From positions 62,001-126,000 of the forward strand of contig NZ_AGTR01000015.1 in assembly GCF_000235625.1 (NCBI RefSeq): a DNA stretch of 64,000 nt, read 5' to 3'. Made by a program: the position numbers and the translations under genes. How positions within the stretch are numbered: the stretch's first letter is position 1; the number at the start of each line of letters is the position of its first letter. The DNA is from Marinobacter manganoxydans MnI7-9. GTDB lineage: Bacteria > Pseudomonadota > Gammaproteobacteria > Pseudomonadales > Oleiphilaceae. Of this stretch, positions 10,562 to 19,061 are shown in pieces. The notes beneath the pieces were generated by a model. It was not told where the DNA came from, ran no database searches, and worked only from the letters and a program-made list of their open reading frames with translations.

Positions 10562-10783
10562 TCAGTCTTTCTTGGCGCCGATGCGACCACCGAAACGCTT
10601 CTGGAAACGGTCGATACGACCACCGGTATCCATAACTTTCTGCTTGCCGGTGTAGAATGGGTGGCACTGGGAACACACATCCAGCTGCAGATCATGGGTG
10701 TAGGTAGAACGAGTCTTGAATGTATTACCGCAAGAGCAGGTCGCAGTAATCTCTTCGTACTTCGGGTGGATACCTTCTTTCAT
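10562..10783 (-). CDS. rpmE: 50S ribosomal protein L31, zinc-binding form
   Basis: Protein of the large ribosomal subunit, bridging to the 30S head. At 73 residues it carries all four zinc-ribbon cysteines (C16, C18, C37, C40), so it is the zinc-containing RpmE type rather than the cysteine-free RpmE2 paralogue. The start MKEGIHPKY is the standard family N-terminus. It stands alone, ending in its own terminator, and diverges from priA. Confidence 0.97.
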   Translation of the reverse strand: MKEGIHPKYEEITATCSCGNTFKTRSTYTHDLQLDVCSQCHPFYTGKQKVMDTGGRIDRFQKRFGGRIGAKKD

Positions 10784-10857
10784 GGCGAACCTCGTTAGGT
10801 CATGCCGCTACCTGATCACGGGGCATCGAATCTGCCCAGGCGCCAGGCACCGCACGT

Positions 10858-10886
10858 TTGAATCAATTGAGAAGACGGGGCACAAT
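10858..10886 (+). promoter_or_regulatory. Candidate promoter of priA
   Basis: TTGAAT (10858-10863), a 17-base spacer, then CACAAT (10881-10886), about 160 bases upstream of the priA start. The -10 is weak, so this is a suggestion only. Confidence 0.35.
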
Positions 10887-11046
10887 CATGCCCTGCCGGA
10901 AACAGACCGCGAATCTTACTTGCAATTAGTTCTGCAGGCAAGCACCACACTGACTTCCGGACTCGCCCACCTTGGATTTCGCGGCAGGCCGCCGACTAGA
11001 CAGGATAAGGAAAAACCGTGACACCCGTCATCCCGTGGAGCACTCA

Positions 11047-13221
11047 GTGCCGTTGATCGCACGCATTGCCTTGAATCGTCCCCTGCGTCGACTCTTCGAT
11101 TACATTATCCCGGAAGGCCTTGAACTGACGCCTGGTCAGAGGGTGCGAATACCCTTTGGCCGGCAGCAGGCAACGGGTCTTGTTGTTCAGGTGGGCGTTG
11201 AGCCTCCTCCCGGCATCACTCTCAAGGCTGTGGCAGGGGCAATGGAAAACTGGCCTGCATTGCCCGTGGAAACCTTCAAGCTTCTCAGTTGGGCAAGCGA
11301 CTATTACCAGCATCCGCTCGGCGAATGCCTGTTCACTGCCCTGCCCCCAGCACTCAGACGAGGACGCATTGCAGAGGAAAAAAAGGATCAGTGGTGGCTG
11401 GCAATCGACAGCGGCTCGACGATTCCCGCGAATGCGCATAAACAAAAAGCCCTTTGGGATTGGCTGAACCAGCGATCCAACGGCGCCCCGACAACCGATA
11501 TTCTGAGGGCGGGATTCAACCGGGCGCAACTCAAGGCACTGCAGGAGAAGCAACTGATCGAGGTTGTCTCGCCAGCCCGACCGGCGGATTTCAATGAAGC
11601 CCCCGAGCTGCTGGCCCGCCGACCCAGATTATCCGAGGCGCAGACATCTGCCGCCGAGCAGCTGGCTACCCCGGACGAAGGGTTTTCCGCCTTCCTTCTG
11701 TACGGCATCACCGGTAGCGGAAAAACCGAGATCTACCTTCATTACCTTAAAGAACACCTGGGAAATCAGGATCAGGCCCTGGTACTGGTTCCGGAGATCA
11801 ATCTGACGCCCCAAACGGTCGCCCGATTCCAGCGCTATTTTGGCGCACGGATTGTCGTATGGCACTCAGCGCTGAACGACAGTGAACGTCTGACGACATG
11901 GCTGAAAGTGCGGAACGGCGAGCCCGTTATCCTTGTAGGTACGCGATCGGCTGCTTTGCTACCGTTCACCAACCTGCGAACCATCATTGTCGATGAAGAG
12001 CACGACAGCTCTTACAAGCAGGGTGAAGGTTTTCGGTACTCCGGCCGGGACCTGGCCGTCTACCGCGCACACCTGAACAAATGCCCCGTAATTCTGGGAT
12101 CCGCCACTCCGTCGCTGGAATCCGTTCATAATGCAGAGCAGGCCAAATACCATCTGGTAAAGCTTGAAGAGCGCGCCGGCAATGCTGCGCCCCCGGTCAT
12201 CAGCTTGCTGGATATCCGGAGTCGCCCATTGGAGGGCGGCCTCTCCCGCCCTGCCTTGAATGCCATCGAACAGATTCTGGCAAAAGGTGAGCAGGCGCTG
12301 GTTTTCGTCAATCGGCGAGGGTTTGCCCCGGTCATGATGTGCTTTGACTGCGGCCACATGGTTGAATGCCCGCGCTGCGACACTCGCCTGACCTACCACC
12401 GCCGGGACCGGGCGATGAGATGCCACCACTGCGACTACCAGACGGCGGCGACCGAGCAGTGCCCAAAGTGCAAGAGTGAGGCCTTCAAACCGGTTGGGCA
12501 GGGCACCGAGAGAACGGAGGACATTCTTGCCACGGCTTTCCCGGATACACCGGTGGTGCGAGTGGATCGCGACAGCACGCAGCGCAAAGGCAGCATCCAG
12601 GGCATCCTGAACCAGGTAAACACCGGCAAACCGTGCGTGCTTGTGGGCACCCAGATGCTGGCGAAAGGACACGACTTCCCGAATGTCACACTCGTGGTGG
12701 TGGTAAACGCGGATGGTGGGCTGTTCAGCGTGGACTTTCGCGCCCCCGAGCAACTCATACAGACCCTTCTGCAGGTCAGTGGCCGCGCCGGACGGGGCAC
12801 AAAGCCCGGCAAAGTGCTTGTGCAAACCTGCCACAGCGACCACCCGCTGTTAAAGACACTGTGCGAAGGCCACTACCTCGACATCGCCGACCAACTCCTG
12901 AAAGAGCGGGAAGAAGGCCAATTCCCGCCATTCCGCGCCATGGCTATCTTCAGGGCAGAAGGCGACACCATGGAGAAAAGCTTGCAAGTGCTGGATACAA
13001 TTAAGCCCCTCGCGAATACCACAGGCATCGAAACCTGGGGACCGTTGCCAGCCATGATTGCCCGGCGCGCCGACAAGCACCGCGCGCAACTGATCCTCAA
13101 CGCCCGCAACCGGAAAAAGCTGAACAGCCTGCTTACCGGAATCTGTCAGGAACTGGACCAGAGAAAGCTGCCTGCCGGGGTCAAATGGATGATTGATGTT
13201 GATCCGCAGGAAACAGGATAA
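11047..13221 (+). CDS. priA: Primosomal protein N', replication restart helicase PriA
   Basis: Superfamily 2 DNA helicase that reloads the replisome at stalled forks. Walker A GITGSGKTE and the DEEH box (VDEEHD) are present. So is the zinc-binding insert with paired cysteines: CFDCGHMVECPRC, then MRCHHC and CPKCKSE. Helicase motifs V/VI (GTQMLAKGHDF, QVSGRAGRG) follow. I chose GTG at 11047, which has GGAG six bases upstream and begins VPLIARIAL like other PriA proteins. The frame stays open upstream to a TTG at 10972, which would add 25 unlikely residues. This start gives about 724 residues, normal for the family. The rpmE/priA/argS order is shared with pseudomonads. Confidence 0.95.
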   Translation: MPLIARIALNRPLRRLFDYIIPEGLELTPGQRVRIPFGRQQATGLVVQVGVEPPPGITLKAVAGAMENWPALPVETFKLLSWASDYYQHPLGECLFTALPPALRRGRIAEEKKDQWWLAIDSGSTIPANAHKQKALWDWLNQRSNGAPTTDILRAGFNRAQLKALQEKQLIEVVSPARPADFNEAPELLARRPRLSEAQTSAAEQLATPDEGFSAFLLYGITGSGKTEIYLHYLKEHLGNQDQALVLVPEINLTPQTVARFQRYFGARIVVWHSALNDSERLTTWLKVRNGEPVILVGTRSAALLPFTNLRTIIVDEEHDSSYKQGEGFRYSGRDLAVYRAHLNKCPVILGSATPSLESVHNAEQAKYHLVKLEERAGNAAPPVISLLDIRSRPLEGGLSRPALNAIEQILAKGEQALVFVNRRGFAPVMMCFDCGHMVECPRCDTRLTYHRRDRAMRCHHCDYQTAATEQCPKCKSEAFKPVGQGTERTEDILATAFPDTPVVRVDRDSTQRKGSIQGILNQVNTGKPCVLVGTQMLAKGHDFPNVTLVVVVNADGGLFSVDFRAPEQLIQTLLQVSGRAGRGTKPGKVLVQTCHSDHPLLKTLCEGHYLDIADQLLKEREEGQFPPFRAMAIFRAEGDTMEKSLQVLDTIKPLANTTGIETWGPLPAMIARRADKHRAQLILNARNRKKLNSLLTGICQELDQRKLPAGVKWMIDVDPQETG

Positions 13222-13252
13222 TTTGAGCCGAGACTGCGGAATCCCGAGCCTT

Positions 13253-13281
13253 TTGCTTGCAGCCAAACTTTCCGCGATAAT
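13253..13281 (+). promoter_or_regulatory. Candidate sigma-70 promoter of argS
   Basis: TTGCTT (13253-13258), 17 bases, GATAAT (13276-13281), located 72 bases before the argS ATG. The -10 is one base from consensus; the -35 matches in part. Confidence 0.5.
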
Positions 13282-13352
13282 AGCCGCCTTCTGTTTTCAA
13301 CGGGCCTCCTGCCCCGAATCCAATTCTCCTGTAAACCGAGTCATCTGACAGC

Positions 13353-15038
13353 ATGAAAGAGACCGTTTCCGATCTGCTCCAGTCTGCACTGGCAGCACTC
13401 CAAGCCGATGGCACGCTGCCTGCGGACCAGTCCTTCACTCCACAGGTGGGCAATACCAAGGACAAGTCCCACGGCGACTATGCCTGCAACATTGCCCTGG
13501 TTGCCTCGAAAGCTGCCGGTTGCCCGCCTCGCAAACTGGCGGAGGCGCTTATCGAGAAGCTGCCGCAGAGCAACGCGGTGGAGAAAGTGGAGATTGCCGG
13601 GCCCGGTTTCATCAACTTCTTTATGAGCACGGCCAGTGCTTTTGAAGTGGTCAACACCATACTGAATGAAGGCGATCGTTTTGGCCGCAACAACCAGGGC
13701 CAGGGCGAAAAAGTTCAGGTGGAGTTTGTTTCGGCCAATCCCACAGGCCCACTCCACGTTGGCCACGGGCGTGGCGCGGCGATTGGCGACTGCCTTTGCC
13801 GGCTGCTCGAAGCAAACGGCTACGATGTGACCCGGGAGTTCTACTACAACGACGCCGGGGCCCAGATTGATAACCTGGCACTCTCAGTTCAGTCGCGGGT
13901 GAAAGGTCTGACGCCGGACGACGAGAGCTGGCCGGCGGACGGCTACCGGGGCGACTACATCGTTGATGTCGCCAAGGCCTACCTTGCCGGCGACACCGTT
14001 ACTGCAGACGATCGGGAAGTGACCGCCAAGGCGGATCCGGAGGACCGCGATGCCATCCGCGAATTCGCCGTCGCCTACCTGCGGCGGGAGCAGGATCTGG
14101 ACCTGAAAGCCTTCGGGGTTCAGTTCGATGTCTATTTCCTGGAATCCTCCCTGTACGAAGACGGCAAGGTCGAAGCCACGGTCAAGCGCCTGCAGGAAAA
14201 TGGCTACACCTACGAGCAGGATGGCGCCATGTGGCTGAAGACCACCGAGTTCGGCGATGACAAGGACCGGGTCATGCGCAAGAAGGATGGTGGTTACACC
14301 TACTTCCTGCCGGATGTCGCCTATCATCTGGACAAGTGGCAACGGGGCTTCACCACCGTGATTAACGAACAGGGTGCCGATCATCACTCAACCGTTACCC
14401 GCGTCCGCGCCGGCTTGCAGGCACTGAATGCTGGCATTCCTCAAGGCTGGCCTGATTACGTGCTGCACCAGATGGTAATGGTGACCCGCTCCGGCCAAGA
14501 GGTAAAAATCTCCAAACGCGCGGGCAGCTATGTCACAGTCCGGGACCTGATTGATGAAGTGGGCCGCGATGCCACCCGATTCTTCCTGGCCGCGCGCCGC
14601 GTCGATTCACAATTGACCTTCGATATCGATCTGGCTCGCTCCCAGACCAATGAAAACCCGGTCTATTACGTTCAGTATGCCCACGCGCGCATCTGCAGCG
14701 TGCTTCGAAAACTGGCCGAGGAAGGTGTAGAGCGCAGTCGCAACGAATGTATTGGCGACCTCTCTCTGCTGACGCTTGACGAGGAAAAGGACCTGGCCAA
14801 CCAGCTGGCCAAGTATCCGGAGCTCATTGCCAATTCCGCCGCGCAACGTGAGCCGCACCATCTCACGCACTACCTGCGGGACCTGGCGGGCCAGTTCCAT
14901 ACGTATTACAACGCCCACAAGGTATTGATCGAAGATACGGCGATTCGTGATGCCAGGGTCAGCCTCTACCTTGCCATCCGGCAGGTTATTGCCAACGGCC
15001 TGGACCTGTTGGGCGTCAGCGCACCGGAAGAGATGTAA
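13353..15038 (+). CDS. argS: Arginyl-tRNA synthetase
   Basis: Class I aminoacyl-tRNA synthetase charging tRNA-Arg. The N-terminal tRNA-binding domain (about 1-115) is followed by the HIGH signature as HVGHGRG (about residue 136). The KMSKS-like loop is present as KISKRAG (about 385). The C-terminal DALR anticodon-binding domain starts near 445. The 561 residues are normal. Its ribosome-binding site is poor, but MKETVSDLL is the usual beginning. The next gene begins only six bases after its stop. Confidence 0.97.
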   Translation: MKETVSDLLQSALAALQADGTLPADQSFTPQVGNTKDKSHGDYACNIALVASKAAGCPPRKLAEALIEKLPQSNAVEKVEIAGPGFINFFMSTASAFEVVNTILNEGDRFGRNNQGQGEKVQVEFVSANPTGPLHVGHGRGAAIGDCLCRLLEANGYDVTREFYYNDAGAQIDNLALSVQSRVKGLTPDDESWPADGYRGDYIVDVAKAYLAGDTVTADDREVTAKADPEDRDAIREFAVAYLRREQDLDLKAFGVQFDVYFLESSLYEDGKVEATVKRLQENGYTYEQDGAMWLKTTEFGDDKDRVMRKKDGGYTYFLPDVAYHLDKWQRGFTTVINEQGADHHSTVTRVRAGLQALNAGIPQGWPDYVLHQMVMVTRSGQEVKISKRAGSYVTVRDLIDEVGRDATRFFLAARRVDSQLTFDIDLARSQTNENPVYYVQYAHARICSVLRKLAEEGVERSRNECIGDLSLLTLDEEKDLANQLAKYPELIANSAAQREPHHLTHYLRDLAGQFHTYYNAHKVLIEDTAIRDARVSLYLAIRQVIANGLDLLGVSAPEEM

Positions 15039-15043
15039 CACGA

Positions 15044-15682
15044 ATGTCCCGAGATTACGCCCGCAAGGACAGGCCCGCCAAAGCGTCGGCCACGTCGCGC
15101 ACGAAACCGGCGAGGCAGACAAAGCCAAAAGCGGCCCGCCCAAAACCCAAGGCCAGTGCCCGTGCCCAGCACGGCAGTTTGTCACTCAAGTGGATTCTGT
15201 CCCTGGCGGCCGTGGGCGGCTTCATCGGGTTTATCTTTTATCTGAACTCCCTTCCTGCAAACCCGGGTTCGCAATCGCAAGCGGTCAGTGAGAAGCCGGC
15301 CCAGAAATCTGCAAAGACGCCTCCGGAAACAGCCAAGGAAGAAGACAAGCCCGGGTTCCGGTTCTACGAGATGCTGCCGGAATCCGAGGTGGTACCGCCC
15401 AAAGTCGAAGAATACACGCCCGGACCAACGCAAACGGATTTCAATTATCTGCTTCAATCCGGCTCGTTCCGCAGCAAGGAAGACGCTGAACGACAGCGGG
15501 CCCAGATCGCCTTCCAGGGCTTGCGGGCAAGTACCCAGAGGATTGACCTGGACAACGGCTCCGTCTGGTACCGTGTCAACGTTGGCCCTTTTACATCCAG
15601 AAGCCAGATGAATTCTGCTATCGACAAACTGGTTTCCCTGAATATCCAGCCACTGGTCCGGAAGATCCCCAAGGAAGGCTGA
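15044..15682 (+). CDS. SPOR-domain protein, FtsN-like
   Basis: Probable cell-division protein that binds denuded septal peptidoglycan. The 212 residues have a very basic cytoplasmic tail (1-47, many Arg/Lys/Pro), one transmembrane helix (about 50-68), a low-complexity periplasmic linker rich in Pro/Glu/Lys, and a C-terminal SPOR domain (about 134-208; NYLLQSGSFRSKEDAER and VWYRVNVGPF). The layout is that of FtsN, and the place between argS and hslV is where pseudomonads carry their SPOR gene. Whether it is the essential FtsN or a paralogue cannot be decided from this window. Confidence 0.88.
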   Translation: MSRDYARKDRPAKASATSRTKPARQTKPKAARPKPKASARAQHGSLSLKWILSLAAVGGFIGFIFYLNSLPANPGSQSQAVSEKPAQKSAKTPPETAKEEDKPGFRFYEMLPESEVVPPKVEEYTPGPTQTDFNYLLQSGSFRSKEDAERQRAQIAFQGLRASTQRIDLDNGSVWYRVNVGPFTSRSQMNSAIDKLVSLNIQPLVRKIPKEG

Positions 15683-15692
15683 TCTTTCGGGC

Positions 15693-15721
15693 CTGGTGCG
15701 AACACCTTGAATTCGCACCAG
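15693..15721 (+). other. Hairpin overlapping the hslV promoter
   Basis: Ten-base perfect inverted repeat CTGGTGCGAA (15693-15702) / TTCGCACCAG (15712-15721) with a nine-base loop, 11 bases after the SPOR gene stop. No T-run follows. The loop and the right arm overlap the -35 region of the sigma-32-like promoter, so it could be an operator or an inefficient terminator. Confidence 0.5.
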
Positions 15722-15733
15722 AAGCCTCCATAA
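15706..15733 (+). promoter_or_regulatory. Sigma-32-like heat-shock promoter of hslVU
   Basis: CTTGAA (15706-15711), a 14-base spacer, then CTCCATAA (15726-15733), close to the RpoH consensus CTTGAA / CCCCATNT. It lies 40 bases before hslV. hslVU is a known RpoH target in Escherichia coli, which makes the match credible. Confidence 0.55.
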
Positions 15734-15772
15734 CAACGGGATACCAATTTCAATCAGGCAATTGGAGCCCAA

Positions 15773-16303
15773 ATGACTACCATTCTTTCCGTCAGGCGCG
15801 ATGACGAAGTTGCCATGGGTGGCGACGGCCAGGTTTCCCTCGGCAATACCGTAATGAAAGGCAATGCCCGGAAGGTTCGCCGCCTCTACAACGGCCAGGT
15901 GATCGCCGGCTTCGCGGGCGGTACCGCCGATGCCTTCACCCTGTTCGAGCGATTCGAAGCCCAGCTTGAAAAACACCAGGGCAACCTCACCAGGGCTGCG
16001 GTGGAATTGGCGAAAGACTGGCGAACTGACCGTGCGCTGCGCCGGCTCGAGGCCTTGCTGGCTGTAGCGGACAAAACCGCCTCGCTGATCATCACCGGCA
16101 ACGGGGATGTGATTGAGCCGGAACAGGGCCTGATTGCCATCGGGTCTGGCGGCCCCTTTGCCCAGGCTTCAGCCCGGGCCTTACTGGAAAACACAGACCT
16201 GTCCGCCCACGAGATAGTTGAGAAAGGTCTGGATATCGCCGCCGACATTTGTATCTACACCAACCACAATCGCACCCTTGAAGTGCTCTCCAAAAACGAC
16301 TGA
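15773..16303 (+). CDS. hslV: ATP-dependent protease peptidase subunit HslV
   Basis: Proteasome-like threonine peptidase that forms the proteolytic core of the HslUV heat-shock protease. After removal of Met1, the catalytic N-terminal Thr is exposed (MTTILSVRR). [16 protein letters not shown] and the [10 protein letters not shown] loop are family hallmarks. Its 176 residues are standard. GGAG lies seven bases before the ATG. hslU follows after 12 bases, so the two subunits are co-expressed. Confidence 0.97.
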   Translation: MTTILSVRRDDEVAMGGDGQVSLGNTVMKGNARKVRRLYNGQVIAGFAGGTADAFTLFERFEAQLEKHQGNLTRAAVELAKDWRTDRALRRLEALLAVADKTASLIITGNGDVIEPEQGLIAIGSGGPFAQASARALLENTDLSAHEIVEKGLDIAADICIYTNHNRTLEVLSKND

Positions 16304-16315
16304 TCCGGAGCGACC

Positions 16316-17644
16316 ATGTCTGCAATGACTCCCCGTGAGATTGTCCACGAGCTCAACAAACACATCGTGGGCCAGGAAGAAGCCAAGCGGGCGGTGGCTA
16401 TCGCCCTGAGAAATCGCTGGCGCCGGATGCAGCTGGACAGCAGCCTGCGCGATGAGATCACTCCCAAGAACATCCTGATGATCGGTCCCACGGGTGTGGG
16501 TAAAACCGAGATTGCCCGGCGCCTCGCAAAATTGGCCGATGCCCCGTTTCTGAAAGTGGAGGCCACCAAATTCACCGAAGTCGGCTACGTCGGCCGCGAC
16601 GTGGAATCCATCATTCGTGATCTGGCGGATATGGCCGTCAAGATGCTGCGCGAAGCAGAAATGAAGCGTCACGAAGAACGGGCATTGGACGCGGCGGAAG
16701 AGCGCATCCTTGATGCACTGATCCCGCCGCCCCGGGATTTCGGTGAAGACAGCCAACGCAGTTCCGACTCCTCCACTCGCCAGCTGTTCCGGAAAAAACT
16801 CCGGGAGGGCGAACTGGATGACAAGGAAATCGAGATCGACCTGCGTAATTCCAGCGCAGGAGTCGAAATTATGGCGCCTCCGGGCATGGAGGAGATGACC
16901 AATCAGCTGCAGAGCATGTTCTCCAACCTGTCTTCCGACAAGCGAAAAACACGGAAGATGAAGGTTTCTGACGCCCTCAAGCGGGCCAAGGAAGAAGAGG
17001 CTGCGAAGCTGGTCAACGAAGAAGAGATCAAGCAGAAAGCCATTCAGGCCGTCGAGCAGAATGGCATCGTGTTCGTGGACGAGATCGACAAGGTCGCCAA
17101 GCGATCCGAGAATACCTCGTCGGATGTTTCCCGCGAGGGCGTCCAGCGCGATCTGCTCCCGTTAATTGAGGGCAGCACCGTAAGCACGAAATACGGATCT
17201 GTGCGCACCGATCATATTCTGTTCATCGCTTCCGGCGCGTTCCACCTGTCCAAGCCCTCGGATCTGATTCCGGAGCTGCAGGGCCGCTTGCCGATCCGCG
17301 TTGAGCTTCAGGCACTGACACCCGAGGACTTCAAACGCATCCTGACCGAACCGGATGCCTCCCTGGTGCAGCAGTACGAAGCGCTGATGCTGACCGAAGG
17401 TGTGAAACTGACCTTCCGGGAGGATGCCATTGCACGTATCGCCGAGGTTGCCTGGAAGGTGAACGAGAGCACTGAAAACATCGGTGCCCGTCGGCTGCAT
17501 ACCGTCCTTGAGCGGTTGCTTGAAACCCTTTCCTTCGATGCCGGTGACAAGGTTACCGATGGCTTCGAGGTAACCGCCGAATACGTCGATGAAAAGCTTG
17601 GAGAGTTGTCCGAAGACGAGGATCTGAGCCGGTACATTCTGTAG
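16316..17644 (+). CDS. hslU: HslU, ATPase and unfoldase subunit of HslUV
   Basis: AAA+ ring ATPase that unfolds substrates and feeds them into HslV. It begins [23 protein letters not shown]. Walker [10 protein letters not shown] lies near residue 58, an intermediate I-domain occupies about 110-245, and Walker B is VFVDEID. The C-terminal tail ends LSRYIL, the peptide that inserts into HslV. Its 442 residues are typical. GGAG lies six bases upstream of the ATG. It ends just before a 17-base-pair hairpin. Confidence 0.97.
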   Translation: MSAMTPREIVHELNKHIVGQEEAKRAVAIALRNRWRRMQLDSSLRDEITPKNILMIGPTGVGKTEIARRLAKLADAPFLKVEATKFTEVGYVGRDVESIIRDLADMAVKMLREAEMKRHEERALDAAEERILDALIPPPRDFGEDSQRSSDSSTRQLFRKKLREGELDDKEIEIDLRNSSAGVEIMAPPGMEEMTNQLQSMFSNLSSDKRKTRKMKVSDALKRAKEEEAAKLVNEEEIKQKAIQAVEQNGIVFVDEIDKVAKRSENTSSDVSREGVQRDLLPLIEGSTVSTKYGSVRTDHILFIASGAFHLSKPSDLIPELQGRLPIRVELQALTPEDFKRILTEPDASLVQQYEALMLTEGVKLTFREDAIARIAEVAWKVNESTENIGARRLHTVLERLLETLSFDAGDKVTDGFEVTAEYVDEKLGELSEDEDLSRYIL

Positions 17645-17650
17645 GCGTGA

Positions 17651-17687
17651 GCGAGGGGGCAGATGACACAGTCATCTGCCCCCTCGC
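17651..17687. repeat. Palindromic repeat, TCAGATGA family copy A
   Basis: Perfect 17-base-pair stem (17651-17667 with 17671-17687) and a three-base loop, between the convergent genes hslU and the patatin-like gene. Core GGGGGCAGATGA resembles the palindromes at 22755 and 49740. There is no T-run, so it is either a bidirectional transcript-end hairpin or a REP-like element. Confidence 0.75.
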
Positions 17688-17697
17688 CTACTGAACA

Positions 17698-18939
17698 TTA
17701 TTGCGCCTTTGAAAAGAGGTGCGAAACGTTAGTCAAGCCACCCGCCAACCGGCCCTTCTCGGCTTTTTTCTTCCTGCCCTTGGCCACATACAGTGGCAGC
17801 ATTTCGCCGTATAGACTGGTACTGATCGTCCGCTGCTCGTCTTCAAGGCGATCCCGGCGAAGCTTGATGCCATATTTCGCCAGCTTGGGCTCCAGCTGAT
17901 CTGCACGACTCAGAAGATCCCGCCGTGTCATCTGATAGGCGTGCTCACACACCATTCTACGGGACTGGAAGCTGAATACGTTGGAGAAGAACAGCTTGGC
18001 GTCGTCTCGGGTGGGTTCAAACAGCAGAATATCCTTGTCGGGATAATCCCGGGCATACTGGGCAATGCCCGACTGCATCCTTGAGTACACCATGGTCCTG
18101 AAGGTCTGTGACAGAACGTTTGGCATACCTGAGCGGGTCAGCTCGCCCGGCTTCATGGAGCCGGCCCGGACCGCCGCACTGGCGTCAATCGGCACCTGGG
18201 GATTCACGGCGAAAACCAGGTCGGCACCGTCTTCAAAAGCCACGGAGGCGTGCAAACCCTTGCGCAGTGTACCGTCCACATAATACCGCCCATCGATTTC
18301 CACTGGCACATACAACCCCGGCGAGGCAGTGCTGGCCTGAATCGCCTTGGAAATGGGCACATGGTCAAAACCGGGAGCGCCAAAACAGACCGCTTCGGTA
18401 CTCTCAACATCGGCAGCCACGATGTAGAGGCTGCGCTTGAGCTGACGGAAATCATTGGTGCGCCCGAGCATGGTGAAGGCCCGTTTGAGATACTCATGCA
18501 GGCCTTCGTTATCAAACAGCCCGGCCGGCGCTGCCTGGGCCAGGATGGTCATGGCTTCCAGCAGACTCTGATCGTAGGGGTTGTTGACGAAGCGGCTTAC
18601 CGCCGTGGAAACCAGGCCGGGAATTGCCAGCAATCGACTGCCAATCTCCCGGAAAGCCGGGCGATAGAATACTTCCGGATGGAACGGGTGCACTTCCGCC
18701 TCGTTGCGCACGAAAATCCGGCAAAGTTGCGCCGTGGTCATCTGGTTGGCGAGATTCGCCGCCACAAAAGAGCCGCCATTTACACCAACATAAACATCGA
18801 TGTTGTTGAAATCGAGACCATCAAGTGCCTCATCCAGCGCCCGGAGCGCTCCGATTTCATAAATGCCGCCCAGAGGACCACCGCCACCAAGGGCAAGCCC
18901 GATGCGGGGAGCGGGTTTATGGTCAATTGGCGAGCTCAT
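17698..18939 (-). CDS. Patatin-like phospholipase family protein with Asn at the nucleophile position
   Basis: Patatin-fold proteins are usually Ser/Asp lipid acyl hydrolases. The oxyanion loop LALGGGGPLGG (about 15-25) and the dyad Asp in VDGTLRKG (Asp222) are intact. The nucleophile elbow, normally G-x-S-x-G, reads GVNGGS, with Asn54 (codon AAT) where Ser is expected. The protein may therefore be inactive or altered, or may use Ser57. At 413 residues it is longer than the patatin core and has a basic C-terminal region with KGRKKKAEKGR. It starts at ATG 18939 behind AGGGAAGG and is convergent with hslU. Family assignment is firm; activity is in doubt. Confidence 0.85.
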   Translation of the reverse strand: MSSPIDHKPAPRIGLALGGGGPLGGIYEIGALRALDEALDGLDFNNIDVYVGVNGGSFVAANLANQMTTAQLCRIFVRNEAEVHPFHPEVFYRPAFREIGSRLLAIPGLVSTAVSRFVNNPYDQSLLEAMTILAQAAPAGLFDNEGLHEYLKRAFTMLGRTNDFRQLKRSLYIVAADVESTEAVCFGAPGFDHVPISKAIQASTASPGLYVPVEIDGRYYVDGTLRKGLHASVAFEDGADLVFAVNPQVPIDASAAVRAGSMKPGELTRSGMPNVLSQTFRTMVYSRMQSGIAQYARDYPDKDILLFEPTRDDAKLFFSNVFSFQSRRMVCEHAYQMTRRDLLSRADQLEPKLAKYGIKLRRDRLEDEQRTISTSLYGEMLPLYVAKGRKKKAEKGRLAGGLTNVSHLFSKAQ

Positions 18940-19061
18940 AGCCTTCCCTTTTCCGGATTAAGAATGCGGGCCCGTCGGGCAGGCCGCCGGATAATTCCAT
19001 TCTCAAGATAACAACCGTATTTAGAGTGCGCACCCTATATTGCCCAAACCCGCACCTGCGA

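Noticed and set aside
13341-13352. TCATCTGAC before argS, resembling half of the TCAGATGA repeat
   Set aside because: There is no matching second arm, so it is not a palindrome copy and probably a chance match.
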